8,888 bases of DNA from Acidobacteriota bacterium (GCA_003171295.1 PMYF01000405.1:570-9457), one strand, 5' to 3'; shown: positions 1 to 6,463, counted from the first letter of the stretch. Notes: generated by a model not told the origin, from the letters alone. Numbers and translations: made by a program.

Positions 1-9
1 ACAGCGCGT

Positions 10-28
10 AGCGCGGGACTCCCGCGCT
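10..28. repeat. Perfect inverted repeat, 8-bp stem
   Basis: Bases 10-17 and 21-28 are perfect reverse complements (AGCGCGGG / CCCGCGCT) around a 3-base ACT loop. It lies two bases before a second, longer hairpin at 31-63. There is no following T-run on either strand, so it is not a standard intrinsic terminator. It may end the transcript of a gene left of the window, or be part of a palindromic intergenic element. Confidence 0.7.
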
Positions 29-30
29 TG

Positions 31-63
31 CCTGGTCCCCTCCTGGTTCAGGAGGGGACCAGG
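31..63. repeat. Perfect inverted repeat, 15-bp stem, 3-base loop
   Basis: Bases 31-45 (CCTGGTCCCCTCCTG) pair perfectly with 49-63 around a GTT loop. A 15-bp perfect stem with such a tight loop is unlikely by chance. Neither side carries a T-run. Possible roles are a transcription end without a U-tract, an mRNA-stabilising 3' structure for a plus-strand gene left of the window, or a REP-like palindrome. Confidence 0.8.
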
Positions 64-164
64 TGGTGGTCGAGCCAGCGTACCGGCTTTTCTCGCCCGC
101 CCCGTTCAATGAGGGCCATGAATCGTTGACCCATCCGTTCAACCGAGGCGTCATTCCCGTGGAA

Positions 165-201
165 GGGATGACCGCGGCACGTGATCTTTCGCGGTCATCC
201 C
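165..201. repeat. Perfect inverted repeat, 12-bp stem, downstream of methyltransferase gene
   Basis: Bases 165-176 (GGGATGACCGCG) pair perfectly with 190-201, around a 13-base loop containing CACGTG. On the minus strand it begins about 65 bases after the methyltransferase stop codon, so it is well placed as a 3'-end structure or terminator for that gene. No U-run follows on either strand. The rest of 1-266 shows no convincing gene. Confidence 0.65.
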
Positions 202-266
202 GACAACCTTCTTTGGGTGTGGAACGCGAGGATGATGATTCCCAGCAGGCCGGAGAGGGGAATAAA

Positions 267-1319
267 TCAGGCAGCGGTGGCGGCCACAAAATCTTCCGGC
301 CGGTGCTCTCGGGAATACCGAACCATGGCGTGGAGGTTCTCGGCGGGAGTCGTGGGCGGTACTTCACAACCGGTGCCCACCACATGGGCCTTCCCGCAAA
401 TCTGGTGACAGCGGCGGGAGGCCTCGTAGACATGCTCGGGAGTTCCTTCCAGCATGTCGGTGATCGTCGAGACATTGCCCAGGATCACCCGGTCAGGCCC
501 CAAACCGGCGCGCGCCGCGGCCAGGTTTGTGGGTGAATCCAGTTCGAAGATCTGCACCGGCAACTGCTTCATTTGCGGAATCAGGGAGTCGGTGTTTCCG
601 CACATGTGCAGCCGGACGATAACCTCTGGGTGCGCCTTGCGGATGGACTCGACCACACGCAATTGCCTGGGAAACAGGAATTCCCGGTAATACCGGGGGC
701 CCATCATGCTGGCGGCCGCATCGCTCATACCCATCGTATCGGCTCCGGCCTGAATTTGCGCCGGGGCGTAAGCGATGGCGACGTCAGCGGTGAAATCGAG
801 CAAATCATGAAGGAAGGGGGGATCGTCCACGAAATCGGTCATCACATGAGTCAGGCCGCGCAATTCGGCAGCGAGCGCCAAAGGACCTTCAACCCATCCC
901 ACGATGGAAACTTCGCCAGCGAACTCCGCGTGCATCGCTTCAATCCCTTTGATCCGGTCGTGCATCCGGCCACCGCCGAGCGGGTCAGGAATTCGGAAGG
1001 ACTTGAGGCGAGATTTGTCGAGCAGCGCCGCTCTGGCTTCAAAAATAGCCGGCCCCTGGTCTTCGTACCAGTTGATGCTTCCTTCCCCGGCAATGTCGAA
1101 GACTTCCCGTGCCGGGTCGGAGCAAGTCAGCAGACAGTCGATGCCGAAATCATGGACCAGCTTGCTCTGCGCGGCGGCCATCTTTCTTCCATCTTTAGTG
1201 TACTCAATGAAGGGAATCCCCAGGTGCCGAGCGGCAAACATCATGATCACCGGCTGTACAGGTAAGTGATCGACCGGCTTGCCAGCGACGAGTGCGTGGA
1301 TTCTCTCGATAGAACGCAT
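267..1319 (-). CDS. UroD/MtaA-family (cobalamin-dependent) methyltransferase
   Basis: This 350-residue protein belongs to the uroporphyrinogen decarboxylase superfamily and looks closer to the MtaA/CmuA corrinoid methyltransferases than to true HemE. In the family these TIM-barrel enzymes move methyl groups between a corrinoid protein and coenzyme M or another acceptor, using zinc to activate the thiol. The expected H-x-C...C zinc pattern is visible: H238 and C240 (LHMCGN) and C318 (GTGCEVPP). The N-terminal start resembles family members (ERIHALVAGKPVDHLPVQP), and the length is normal. The ATG at 1319 is supported by a perfect AGGAGG six bases upstream. The gene stands alone: no corrinoid-binding protein, reactivase or partner methyltransferase is next to it, so the substrate cannot be named. 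It is separated from the yfiR-like gene by 419 bp and probably has its own promoter, though I found no clear one. Confidence 0.88.
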   Translation of the reverse strand: MRSIERIHALVAGKPVDHLPVQPVIMMFAARHLGIPFIEYTKDGRKMAAAQSKLVHDFGIDCLLTCSDPAREVFDIAGEGSINWYEDQGPAIFEARAALLDKSRLKSFRIPDPLGGGRMHDRIKGIEAMHAEFAGEVSIVGWVEGPLALAAELRGLTHVMTDFVDDPPFLHDLLDFTADVAIAYAPAQIQAGADTMGMSDAAASMMGPRYYREFLFPRQLRVVESIRKAHPEVIVRLHMCGNTDSLIPQMKQLPVQIFELDSPTNLAAARAGLGPDRVILGNVSTITDMLEGTPEHVYEASRRCHQICGKAHVVGTGCEVPPTTPAENLHAMVRYSREHRPEDFVAATAA

Positions 1320-1738
1320 AGAAGGCCTCCTGTGGGTCTAATCCCTTAGGGCCGAGCAATTCGAATGCCTCAATCCAAAACCCACATGTTATCTGACGGA
1401 TCAGCGGGAAACCAGTTCCTTCTTCGTAATCTCGGAAAGGATGTGGCCGATGAGATTATGCACTTCTTGAATCCGTGGCGTGGCCGCGGCCCAACCCAGA
1501 GGACGGCCCGGGCACAGTCCCGGAGGGGATCGCGGGTGGCACATTGCCATTTATCTATGCACCTCACGAACACGCGCAACATCTCTGTCACCGCGACCTA
1601 TCGATAGCCTGCCCTGGCTACTTAACGGCCGCCGACATAAAAGGCGACGTCGGCGCCCCCCGCAATAACTCAGCATTTTCATGCTGCGCTTCCCCTGACC
1701 CGGGCAGGCCCAGGAAGCGCGGCCCGCCATCTTGAGAT
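1320..1738. other. Non-coding gap between methyltransferase and yfiR-like gene
   Basis: This 419-bp stretch holds no convincing gene. Short open frames on both strands lack family resemblance and good ribosome sites. The end near 1320 carries the methyltransferase ribosome site (cctcct at 1326-1331 on the plus strand). The end near 1738 carries a compact double stem-loop (1672-1720) just past the yfiR-like stop. A weaker 7-bp inverted repeat is at 1630-1636 / 1649-1655. No clear -35/-10 pair for the methyltransferase gene was seen. Confidence 0.6.
1672..1720 (-). repeat. Tandem stem-loops after the yfiR-like gene
   Basis: Read on the minus strand, 1720-1686 forms an 8-bp stem (GCGCTTCC / GGAAGCGC) that continues past a CCCA bulge into a 4-bp inner stem (CCTG / CAGG). 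Directly abutting it, 1685-1672 forms a 5-bp stem closed by a GAAA tetraloop, a stable GNRA loop on that strand only. They start 19 bases after the yfiR-like stop codon. A short U-poor tail follows, so this could be a terminator lacking a U-tract or an mRNA 3'-stabilising structure. Confidence 0.55.
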
Positions 1739-2374
1739 TTACATATGGGGTGGGTCTCGAACAATCCTTGCCAGGGCAAGGACTTTAGAGCTAATCGTCA
1801 GCGGTGTCCGTTTGGCAGCATCCAAGTTGATCTCAAAATGCACCTTGTTCTCTTCAATCGTGAAGTTGATGATGCCGCCACGTTCGGCGAACCCTTTGGT
1901 CTCCCCGATCGTGAGAACATAGGAACCTTTCAGGCTGTCGACGATGCTTGCCACCTGTCTGGATTCAGGTGCAGTCACAAAAACCATATGGCAAGCTCGC
2001 AAGTTCGCTCCTCGCTTAACCCCCTTGATCACTATAGGATGTTTATCAATAGATCGGCTGCGAAGATCCTGCTCATGATCAGGATCAAAGGGATCCTGCC
2101 CGGCGACGCACACCACGAAGGGCGTATTGGCTTGCGGGAAGGCGTCGGAGGGCCACTGGACGAACTGTGTAAAATTATAGAGAAATGCAAGCTTGATGCG
2201 GTATTGGGCATTGTCCTCGCTCTGGGCACGAACGAGTGGGGGCGCCGCCAAGATGAGCCCCCAGGCAGCCAGGAGCAACCCCCCCCGGCAAACGAGGCGA
2301 GCGCCGGCCGGGGCGAGAAGCCCACTCCCCCGCCGAGTTGCCGAATTGCGTGGCCATTGCCTGCTGGTCTTCAT
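1739..2374 (-). CDS. YfiR-like (DUF4154) periplasmic protein
   Basis: This 211-residue protein matches the YfiR/DUF4154 family. The N-terminus is basic, then hydrophobic around residues 32-46, with a likely signal cleavage after VRAQ (about residue 51), so the mature protein should be periplasmic. Two family hallmarks are clear: YRIKLAFLYNFTQFVQWP at 58-75, and the C-terminal block around 167-204 with GGIINF, a following EINLDAA and ISSKVLALARIV. In Pseudomonas, YfiR restrains the membrane diguanylate cyclase YfiN. Members elsewhere often sit next to TonB receptors and hybrid kinases or GGDEF proteins. Here the ATG lies 6 bp after the receptor stop, with a weak ribosome site, suggesting translational coupling. 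The usual signalling-enzyme partner is not in the window. A run of eight G on the coding strand (plus-strand C at 2279-2286) lies in the signal-peptide region. Confidence 0.88.
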   Translation of the reverse strand: MKTSRQWPRNSATRRGSGLLAPAGARLVCRGGLLLAAWGLILAAPPLVRAQSEDNAQYRIKLAFLYNFTQFVQWPSDAFPQANTPFVVCVAGQDPFDPDHEQDLRSRSIDKHPIVIKGVKRGANLRACHMVFVTAPESRQVASIVDSLKGSYVLTIGETKGFAERGGIINFTIEENKVHFEINLDAAKRTPLTISSKVLALARIVRDPPHM

Positions 2375-2380
2375 GGAAGG

Positions 2381-4408
2381 CTAGAAGTGGTATCCGACTT
2401 TCACTCGGAAATTCCGGCCATCTTGATAGATCACGTCCTGCCGGTGCTCCTCCCCGGCAGGGTCGCCATAGCTCTGGTCAAAAATGTTGTAGATGCTCAC
2501 CGAAACCTCCCATCCCCTCGCGGCCTTCCGGCTGAAGAGCGTGAGACTGGGCACGACGTAGGCTCCGGCATAATTCCCCTCCACGGTTCTTCTTCTGCTG
2601 ACGTAGGTAAGGTTCATGCTGGCGAAGAGTTGTTTGTGAAGAAGCGATACACATAGGTTGGCGTGGGCCAGTCCGTGCGGAGAGTTGGGCAAAGGACTAC
2701 CGGTGCTCCCCTCCTTGGCAGTTTGAAAACTGAAGCTGCCACCGGCTTCCAGACCGAAGGGTAGCTTTTTTTTCAGCGCCAACTCCAACCCTTGCATATT
2801 AACGCGTTCGCTGTTGCGATAAACAATCAGCCCCGTGGAGGGGTCCTCCTGCTGGCTGATGAGCCCACGGATGGGATAGAAGTAGCCGGAGGCTGTCAGA
2901 CGGAAGTTATGCTGAAGGGACTGCTCCAGCACGAGTTCGGTAGTCCTGACGGTTTCGGGCCTCAAGTGCAGGTTAGGCTCGCTCCCGGCACCATAGTCGT
3001 ACAATTCGTAAGCATTAGGAGCACGAAACGCCTGACCGTACAGGAGCTTTAGCGTGGTTTTCGCAAAGGGGCTGTAAATAAGGGCTGCGCGCGGATTGGT
3101 AGTGCCGCCAAACGTCGAATAATGGTCATAGCGTAATCCCAGGTCGAGAACAAGATTGCTCCGCAAGGGGATCGAGTCCTGGGCGTAGACGGCCCAAATA
3201 CTGGATGTCCTGCGGTCGTTCAAGTACTGGAAGAATGGCTGGAGGTCATAGTTCTCCTGGTCCTGTTGGAAGTTATCGCGGTATTCCGTCCCCACGATGA
3301 GGGTCTGTTTATCCCAGAGCTTTTTTGAAACATCGAACTCTGCTCCCCACCATTGCCCCGCGCCGAGGTCTCTGTTCACGACCCGGGAAGGCCCACCCGA
3401 TTGCGATCTATCATAGGGGTAGCTGCCGTCATAGCTGTACTGATCGTAGTAAAGACGGGCCCTATAGCCCCAGTCGCTGCCGAACTTGTGGTCGTACTTC
3501 AGGTCAAGGTATGCTCGGACATCGATGGTACGCGACCCGGGATCATTGAAAATCGTTCCGAAAGAGGCAGTGGGGATAACCTTTTTCCTCCATCCATAGA
3601 CTCCCTGCAGTGCGAGCCCATGGAAGGAAAGGTTCGCGAATACCTGGCGATACTGATCACCGTCAACATCATGAGCGATACCGTGATTAGTGCCGGGAGC
3701 GTCAAACTCGGGGAAATACAGACGCTGGTGGCCCTGGCTGTCATAGAAAGAAGAGGAAAGCAGCATCTCCAAACCGTTCCGGAACCAGTTGCCGTAACTT
3801 ACGTGCGTTTTGAACGTACCGTAGCTGGCCAGTTCGCCCGACGCGGTCAGGTTCCTGGCGTTGCGGGCTCGTTTGGTGATGACGTTGATGACCCCGAGGA
3901 ACGCGCTGGCTACGTACAGGGAAGAGTTCGGGCCGCGAATCACTTCCACCCGGTCGATCAGATCAACGTCAATGGGAAACTCGGTTCCGATAAGGGCCTG
4001 TTCATAGATGTTGTCGTTCGATCGGTGGCCGTCCACCAGCAGCAGGACGCGGCTGTTATAGTCGCCAGGACGGCCAAAGCCGCGAATTCCCAGATAGCTA
4101 TAGTTGCGGTCATAGCTCACATAGAAGCCGGGCACGCTCTGCAGGATTTCCGCCAGGGTGCGGTAACCATATTTGCGGATATCATCTGAGGTGATGATCG
4201 TGATCGAGGCGGGCGCCTCCGTGACCTTTTGCTTGTACCCCGAGGCTCCGTACACCGAATCGACGTCGATCTCCAGCAGGTCCTCGATGCTCATCCCGAT
4301 CAGATTCGGGGAAGGTGGCGCGTCCTGAGCTAGTAAGCATCTTGCGGTGAAAGTGCACAACAGCGATAAACAGAGCAGGCGGAGAGCCGGCCGGATCATG
4401 CGCCGCAT
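2381..4408 (-). CDS. TonB-dependent outer-membrane receptor
   Basis: This is an outer-membrane ligand-gated porin that imports a scarce substrate using TonB energy. I chose the ATG at 4408 (675 residues): GGAG sits four bases upstream and the next residues form a signal peptide (basic start, hydrophobic 7-23, likely cut after LLAQ at about 28). The frame stays open to an ATG at 4579, but those 57 extra residues do not look like a signal sequence. The plug domain spans about 58-180: EAPASITIIT, a YGYRTLAEILQSVPGF segment, VLLLVDG, and VEVIRGPNSSLY followed by NVITKR. The rest, about 190-675, is a beta-barrel ending in VKVGYHF with a terminal Phe, as expected for barrel insertion. The DLLEIDVDSV segment before the plug resembles receptors often paired with YfiR proteins. 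The substrate (siderophore, cobalamin, carbohydrate or other) cannot be told from sequence. Confidence 0.93.
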   Translation of the reverse strand: MRRMIRPALRLLCLSLLCTFTARCLLAQDAPPSPNLIGMSIEDLLEIDVDSVYGASGYKQKVTEAPASITIITSDDIRKYGYRTLAEILQSVPGFYVSYDRNYSYLGIRGFGRPGDYNSRVLLLVDGHRSNDNIYEQALIGTEFPIDVDLIDRVEVIRGPNSSLYVASAFLGVINVITKRARNARNLTASGELASYGTFKTHVSYGNWFRNGLEMLLSSSFYDSQGHQRLYFPEFDAPGTNHGIAHDVDGDQYRQVFANLSFHGLALQGVYGWRKKVIPTASFGTIFNDPGSRTIDVRAYLDLKYDHKFGSDWGYRARLYYDQYSYDGSYPYDRSQSGGPSRVVNRDLGAGQWWGAEFDVSKKLWDKQTLIVGTEYRDNFQQDQENYDLQPFFQYLNDRRTSSIWAVYAQDSIPLRSNLVLDLGLRYDHYSTFGGTTNPRAALIYSPFAKTTLKLLYGQAFRAPNAYELYDYGAGSEPNLHLRPETVRTTELVLEQSLQHNFRLTASGYFYPIRGLISQQEDPSTGLIVYRNSERVNMQGLELALKKKLPFGLEAGGSFSFQTAKEGSTGSPLPNSPHGLAHANLCVSLLHKQLFASMNLTYVSRRRTVEGNYAGAYVVPSLTLFSRKAARGWEVSVSIYNIFDQSYGDPAGEEHRQDVIYQDGRNFRVKVGYHF

Positions 4409-4432
4409 GAAGCTCCGTGGCGGGATGAAGGT

Positions 4433-4444
4433 GATAAGCTTATC
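4433..4444. promoter_or_regulatory. 12-bp perfect palindrome in the receptor leader
   Basis: GATAAGCTTATC is a perfect palindrome 25 bases upstream of the chosen receptor start. Just beyond it, 4445-4451 (CCCGCCC) can pair with 4471-4477 across a 19-base loop. The palindrome could be an operator half-site pair or part of a leader-RNA fold that affects ribosome access. It does not match a Fur box that I can recognise. Confidence 0.3.
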
Positions 4445-4564
4445 CCCGCCCAGGGGGTCACCAGGAGCGCGGGCGGGTGCACATTCCTCCGCGCGCTCAT
4501 CGGGGCGGGGCGAACGATACCAGCCGTGGTTAAACCTCTGCACTTTGAGCCTCGACATGCGATC

Positions 4565-4594
4565 CTCACAGGGAAACATCGGCGGACCTGTGAG
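4565..4594. repeat. 8-bp inverted repeat upstream of the receptor gene
   Basis: CTCACAGG (4565-4572) pairs perfectly with CCTGTGAG (4587-4594) around a 14-base loop. It lies about 160-185 bases upstream of the receptor start, inside the region between the divergent receptor and tRNA/hemH units. It may be a leader-RNA hairpin or a dyad operator. The distant ATG at 4579 falls in its loop, another reason to doubt that start. Confidence 0.4.
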
Positions 4595-4744
4595 ACAACA
4601 TTAAGCAGTTGATGCGTCGCGGAGCGGGTCTTAAACAAATCTAATGTGCGGCGGCTTCCCTGATTGTGTTCGGCGTGCGGCGCGGGTTCTCGATCAGCCC
4701 TTCACGCCTCGCTATCGAGTGCCTCAGCGGGCTCCGCGAGCAGC

Positions 4745-4774
4745 TTGACAGTCTTGCGCGGGAGTTTCTATGAT
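4745..4774 (+). promoter_or_regulatory. Sigma70-type promoter for tRNA-Gly-like gene and hemH
   Basis: A perfect -35 box TTGACA (4745-4750) and a near-consensus -10 box TATGAT (4769-4774) are separated by 18 bases. The predicted transcript start is near 4781, about 34 bases before the tRNA-like sequence. This is the best promoter-like match I see in the window. No other promoter of similar quality was seen between it and hemH, so hemH may be read through the tRNA. Confidence 0.65.
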
Positions 4775-4814
4775 TAACGAGGTCATAATGCGGAGTGGGT
4801 TCTGACGCCAGCGA

Positions 4815-4886
4815 GCGGGAATGACTCGGTGGTGGAGTGCGACCTTGCCAAGGTCGAAGTGGTGGGTTCGAATCCCGTTTCCCCCT
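4815..4886 (+). tRNA. tRNA-Gly(GCC), with degenerate positions
   Basis: The 72 bases fold as a cloverleaf: acceptor GCGGGAA / TTCCCCC, D-stem ACTC / GAGT, anticodon arm CGACC-TTGCCAA-GGTCG with GCC anticodon (4847-4849), and T-arm GTGGG-TTCGAAT-CCCGT. The discriminator is T, as in glycine tRNAs. Oddities: C2 faces C71, so the acceptor stem has a mismatch; the nearly universal A14 is G; A21 is G; pair 10-25 is A-T; T-stem pairs 49-65 and 50-64 are G-T wobbles; the 3' end reads CCG, so CCA is not encoded. The anticodon and T arms are intact and a good promoter lies upstream. It could be a working but divergent tRNA, a specialised tRNA, or a decaying copy. Confidence 0.7.
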
Positions 4887-4898
4887 CCGAGAATCTCA

Positions 4899-5978
4899 GT
4901 GAACAGTGACGCGGGGCGTTTGGCCAGCGAGAATTCATTAGCGGTTATTCTATTTCAGCTTGGAGGGCCGGACTCGCTCAAGGTGGTAGAGCCCTTCCTG
5001 CACAACCTTTTTTCCGATCCCGATATTATTGACTTCCCTCTCGCACGCTTGGCGCGCCCGGTGCTGGCGCACTTGGTAGCCACGAGACGAGCCAGTAAAG
5101 TCCAAGAACATTATGCTCGCATTGGCGGAAAGTCACCGATCCGTGAACTCACGGAGTTACAGGCCCGGGCCTTGGAGCAGGAGTTGCGCCGGAGCCTTGA
5201 CGCCCGGGTCTTTGTCGCCATGCGGTACTGGCACCCGCTCACCGAGGAGGCCTTGCATCGGGTTTCGGCACGGCATTTTGACGAGGTGGTGTTACTGCCG
5301 CTATATCCTCAGTTCTCGAGAACCACGACCGGCAGCAGCCTGAAGGAGTGGTCCCGGAAGCAGGCCGTTCTGCCCAGGCCATTGCCCACTACAGTTATTC
5401 GGGAATTCTACGATCACCCGTCCTACTTGGATGCACTGGTGGAGCGGATTAATGAGGGACTCGCCAGGCTGGCAAGCGCAGCAGACCCTGCCGCGCCCGG
5501 CCACGGCCCGTACGCGCCCAGCCTCGCCAGCGTCCATCTGGTCTTCAGCGCACACGGTTTGCCAGTGCACGTTATCGAGGGCGGCGACCCCTACCAGGCG
5601 CAGGTGGAAGCGACCACGGAATTGGTGATGACCCGGGGCGGCTGGTCCAATCCCCATACCCTCTGCTACCAAAGCCGGGTTTCGCCTGGGCGCTGGTTAC
5701 AGCCCTCACTCAAATCGACCCTCGAGCGCGTGGCCGCGGAGGGTGCCCGAAGCGTGCTGGTGATTCCCATTTCTTTTGTCACCGACCACGTGGAAACGCT
5801 CTACGAAATTGACATTGAGGCTCGGAAACACGCATCACAGGCGGGGATCAAGCACTTCGAACTCATGCCCGCCTTGAACGACTCACCCAAGTTCATCCGG
5901 GCCCTTGCCGAGCTTGTCCTGGCACGCTCCCGCCTTTCGCAGCATGCGGGTAGCGGGATGACCCCTGGGGTCTATTGA
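4899..5978 (+). CDS. hemH: Ferrochelatase
   Basis: Ferrochelatase inserts ferrous iron into the porphyrin ring at the end of heme synthesis. Family motifs run in order: FQLGGPDS near the start, then NLFSDPDIIDFP, GGKSPIREL, FVAMRYWHP, LLPLYPQFSRTTTGS, FSAHGLP with the catalytic His (about residue 219 from the GTG), CYQSR, and FVTDHVETLYEID with the catalytic Glu (about 299). The frame is open back to an ATG at 4821, but that start lies inside the tRNA. I chose GTG 4899, giving 359 residues; TTG 4920 (352 residues), behind GGGG, is an alternative. Neither has a strong ribosome site. A proline/alanine-rich stretch before the SAHGLP motif looks like a small insertion. The C-terminal tail shows no cysteine cluster. 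Whether the substrate is protoporphyrin or coproporphyrin cannot be decided here. It probably shares the tRNA promoter. Confidence 0.95.
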   Translation: MNSDAGRLASENSLAVILFQLGGPDSLKVVEPFLHNLFSDPDIIDFPLARLARPVLAHLVATRRASKVQEHYARIGGKSPIRELTELQARALEQELRRSLDARVFVAMRYWHPLTEEALHRVSARHFDEVVLLPLYPQFSRTTTGSSLKEWSRKQAVLPRPLPTTVIREFYDHPSYLDALVERINEGLARLASAADPAAPGHGPYAPSLASVHLVFSAHGLPVHVIEGGDPYQAQVEATTELVMTRGGWSNPHTLCYQSRVSPGRWLQPSLKSTLERVAAEGARSVLVIPISFVTDHVETLYEIDIEARKHASQAGIKHFELMPALNDSPKFIRALAELVLARSRLSQHAGSGMTPGVY

Positions 5979-6003
5979 CTTGGGTGCGCCTGCCTGTCAA
6001 AAT
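5975..6003 (+). promoter_or_regulatory. Possible promoter for the ferredoxin gene
   Basis: TTGACT (5975-5980), overlapping the hemH stop, and CAAAAT (5998-6003) are separated by 17 bases, 30 bases before the ferredoxin start. The -35 box is good and the -10 box is weak (4 of 6). The gene could equally be read from the hemH transcript. Confidence 0.3.
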
Positions 6004-6032
6004 TTAGGTATCTCAGGGATGGAGCGAACAAC

Positions 6033-6398
6033 TTGCCACCTTATTACATACCGACGGGTGAAGCCGTCAAAAGCGAGCCCAAGTCCGTGGGGATCAACAC
6101 GCCTCGGAAGAAAAAACCCAAGGAACTCGCCATCATCACGGAATGTTGCACCGGGTGTGCGGGATCTCCGGCGTGTGTTCCCTATTGTCCCGTCGAGGAT
6201 TGCATGTATTGGGTTCCCGATGAGGAGCATCCGCCCTTCGGCCGCATTGAAGTCGATCCGCAACTGTGCATCGGCTGCAAGAAATGCACCAGCAAAGGGC
6301 CTGACGGTTCGTTCCTGGATGGCTGCCCGTGGGACGCTATTGAAATGGTTCCCCTGGAGGAAGTGGAAGCCACTCTGGGTACAAAGTTCCAGCTTTGA
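6033..6398 (+). CDS. Dicluster 4Fe-4S ferredoxin
   Basis: This 121-residue soluble protein carries two cysteine sets ending in Cys-Pro, as in electron-carrying 2[4Fe-4S] ferredoxins. Set one is C39-x2-C42-x5-C48-x3-C52-P. Set two is C79-x2-C82-x2-C85-x12-C98-P. In the family the last cysteine of each set usually completes the other cluster. Both sets depart from the common CxxCxxCxxxCP spacing, with 5 residues between the second and third cysteine of set one and 12 before the last of set two. C38 and C57 are extra. The first 30 residues are a basic, lysine-rich extension. The start is TTG, chosen because GGAG lies eight bases upstream. The gene follows hemH by 54 bp and may be co-transcribed. 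Its redox partner is unknown; donating electrons in heme or Fe-S metabolism is a guess from position. Confidence 0.88.
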   Translation: MPPYYIPTGEAVKSEPKSVGINTPRKKKPKELAIITECCTGCAGSPACVPYCPVEDCMYWVPDEEHPPFGRIEVDPQLCIGCKKCTSKGPDGSFLDGCPWDAIEMVPLEEVEATLGTKFQL

Positions 6399-6463
6399 CA
6401 ATTGCTCCGCGTGCAGGTTACGCCGGGCGGAGTCGGCCTGGGGCACGCCGTGGGGTTGGGCAA

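Noticed and set aside
63..1265. Plus-strand open frames of 157, 230 and 121 residues opposite the methyltransferase gene
   Set aside because: They are antisense shadows of a clearly recognisable minus-strand enzyme, lack family resemblance and have no good ribosome sites.
1745..2656. 303-residue plus-strand frame
   Set aside because: It runs antisense through both the yfiR-like gene and the receptor 3' end, which show clear family motifs.
3353..4189. 278-residue plus-strand frame
   Set aside because: Antisense to the plug and barrel of the TonB receptor; no independent support.
4409..4579. Extended N-terminus of the TonB receptor from the ATG at 4579
   Set aside because: The extra 57 residues are Arg/Pro-rich, precede a good signal peptide, and a better-placed ribosome site supports the ATG at 4408.
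4409..4650. Cobalamin riboswitch upstream of the TonB receptor
   Set aside because: I looked for the B12-box and the other conserved blocks of the cobalamin riboswitch and did not find them.
4821..4898. hemH start at the ATG at 4821
   Set aside because: It lies inside the tRNA, and the extra Trp/Pro-rich residues do not resemble a ferrochelatase N-terminus.
6405..6432. Possible terminator between the ferredoxin and the HEAT/BSH gene
   Set aside because: The inverted repeat is only 6 bp with a 16-base loop and no T-run, too weak to call.
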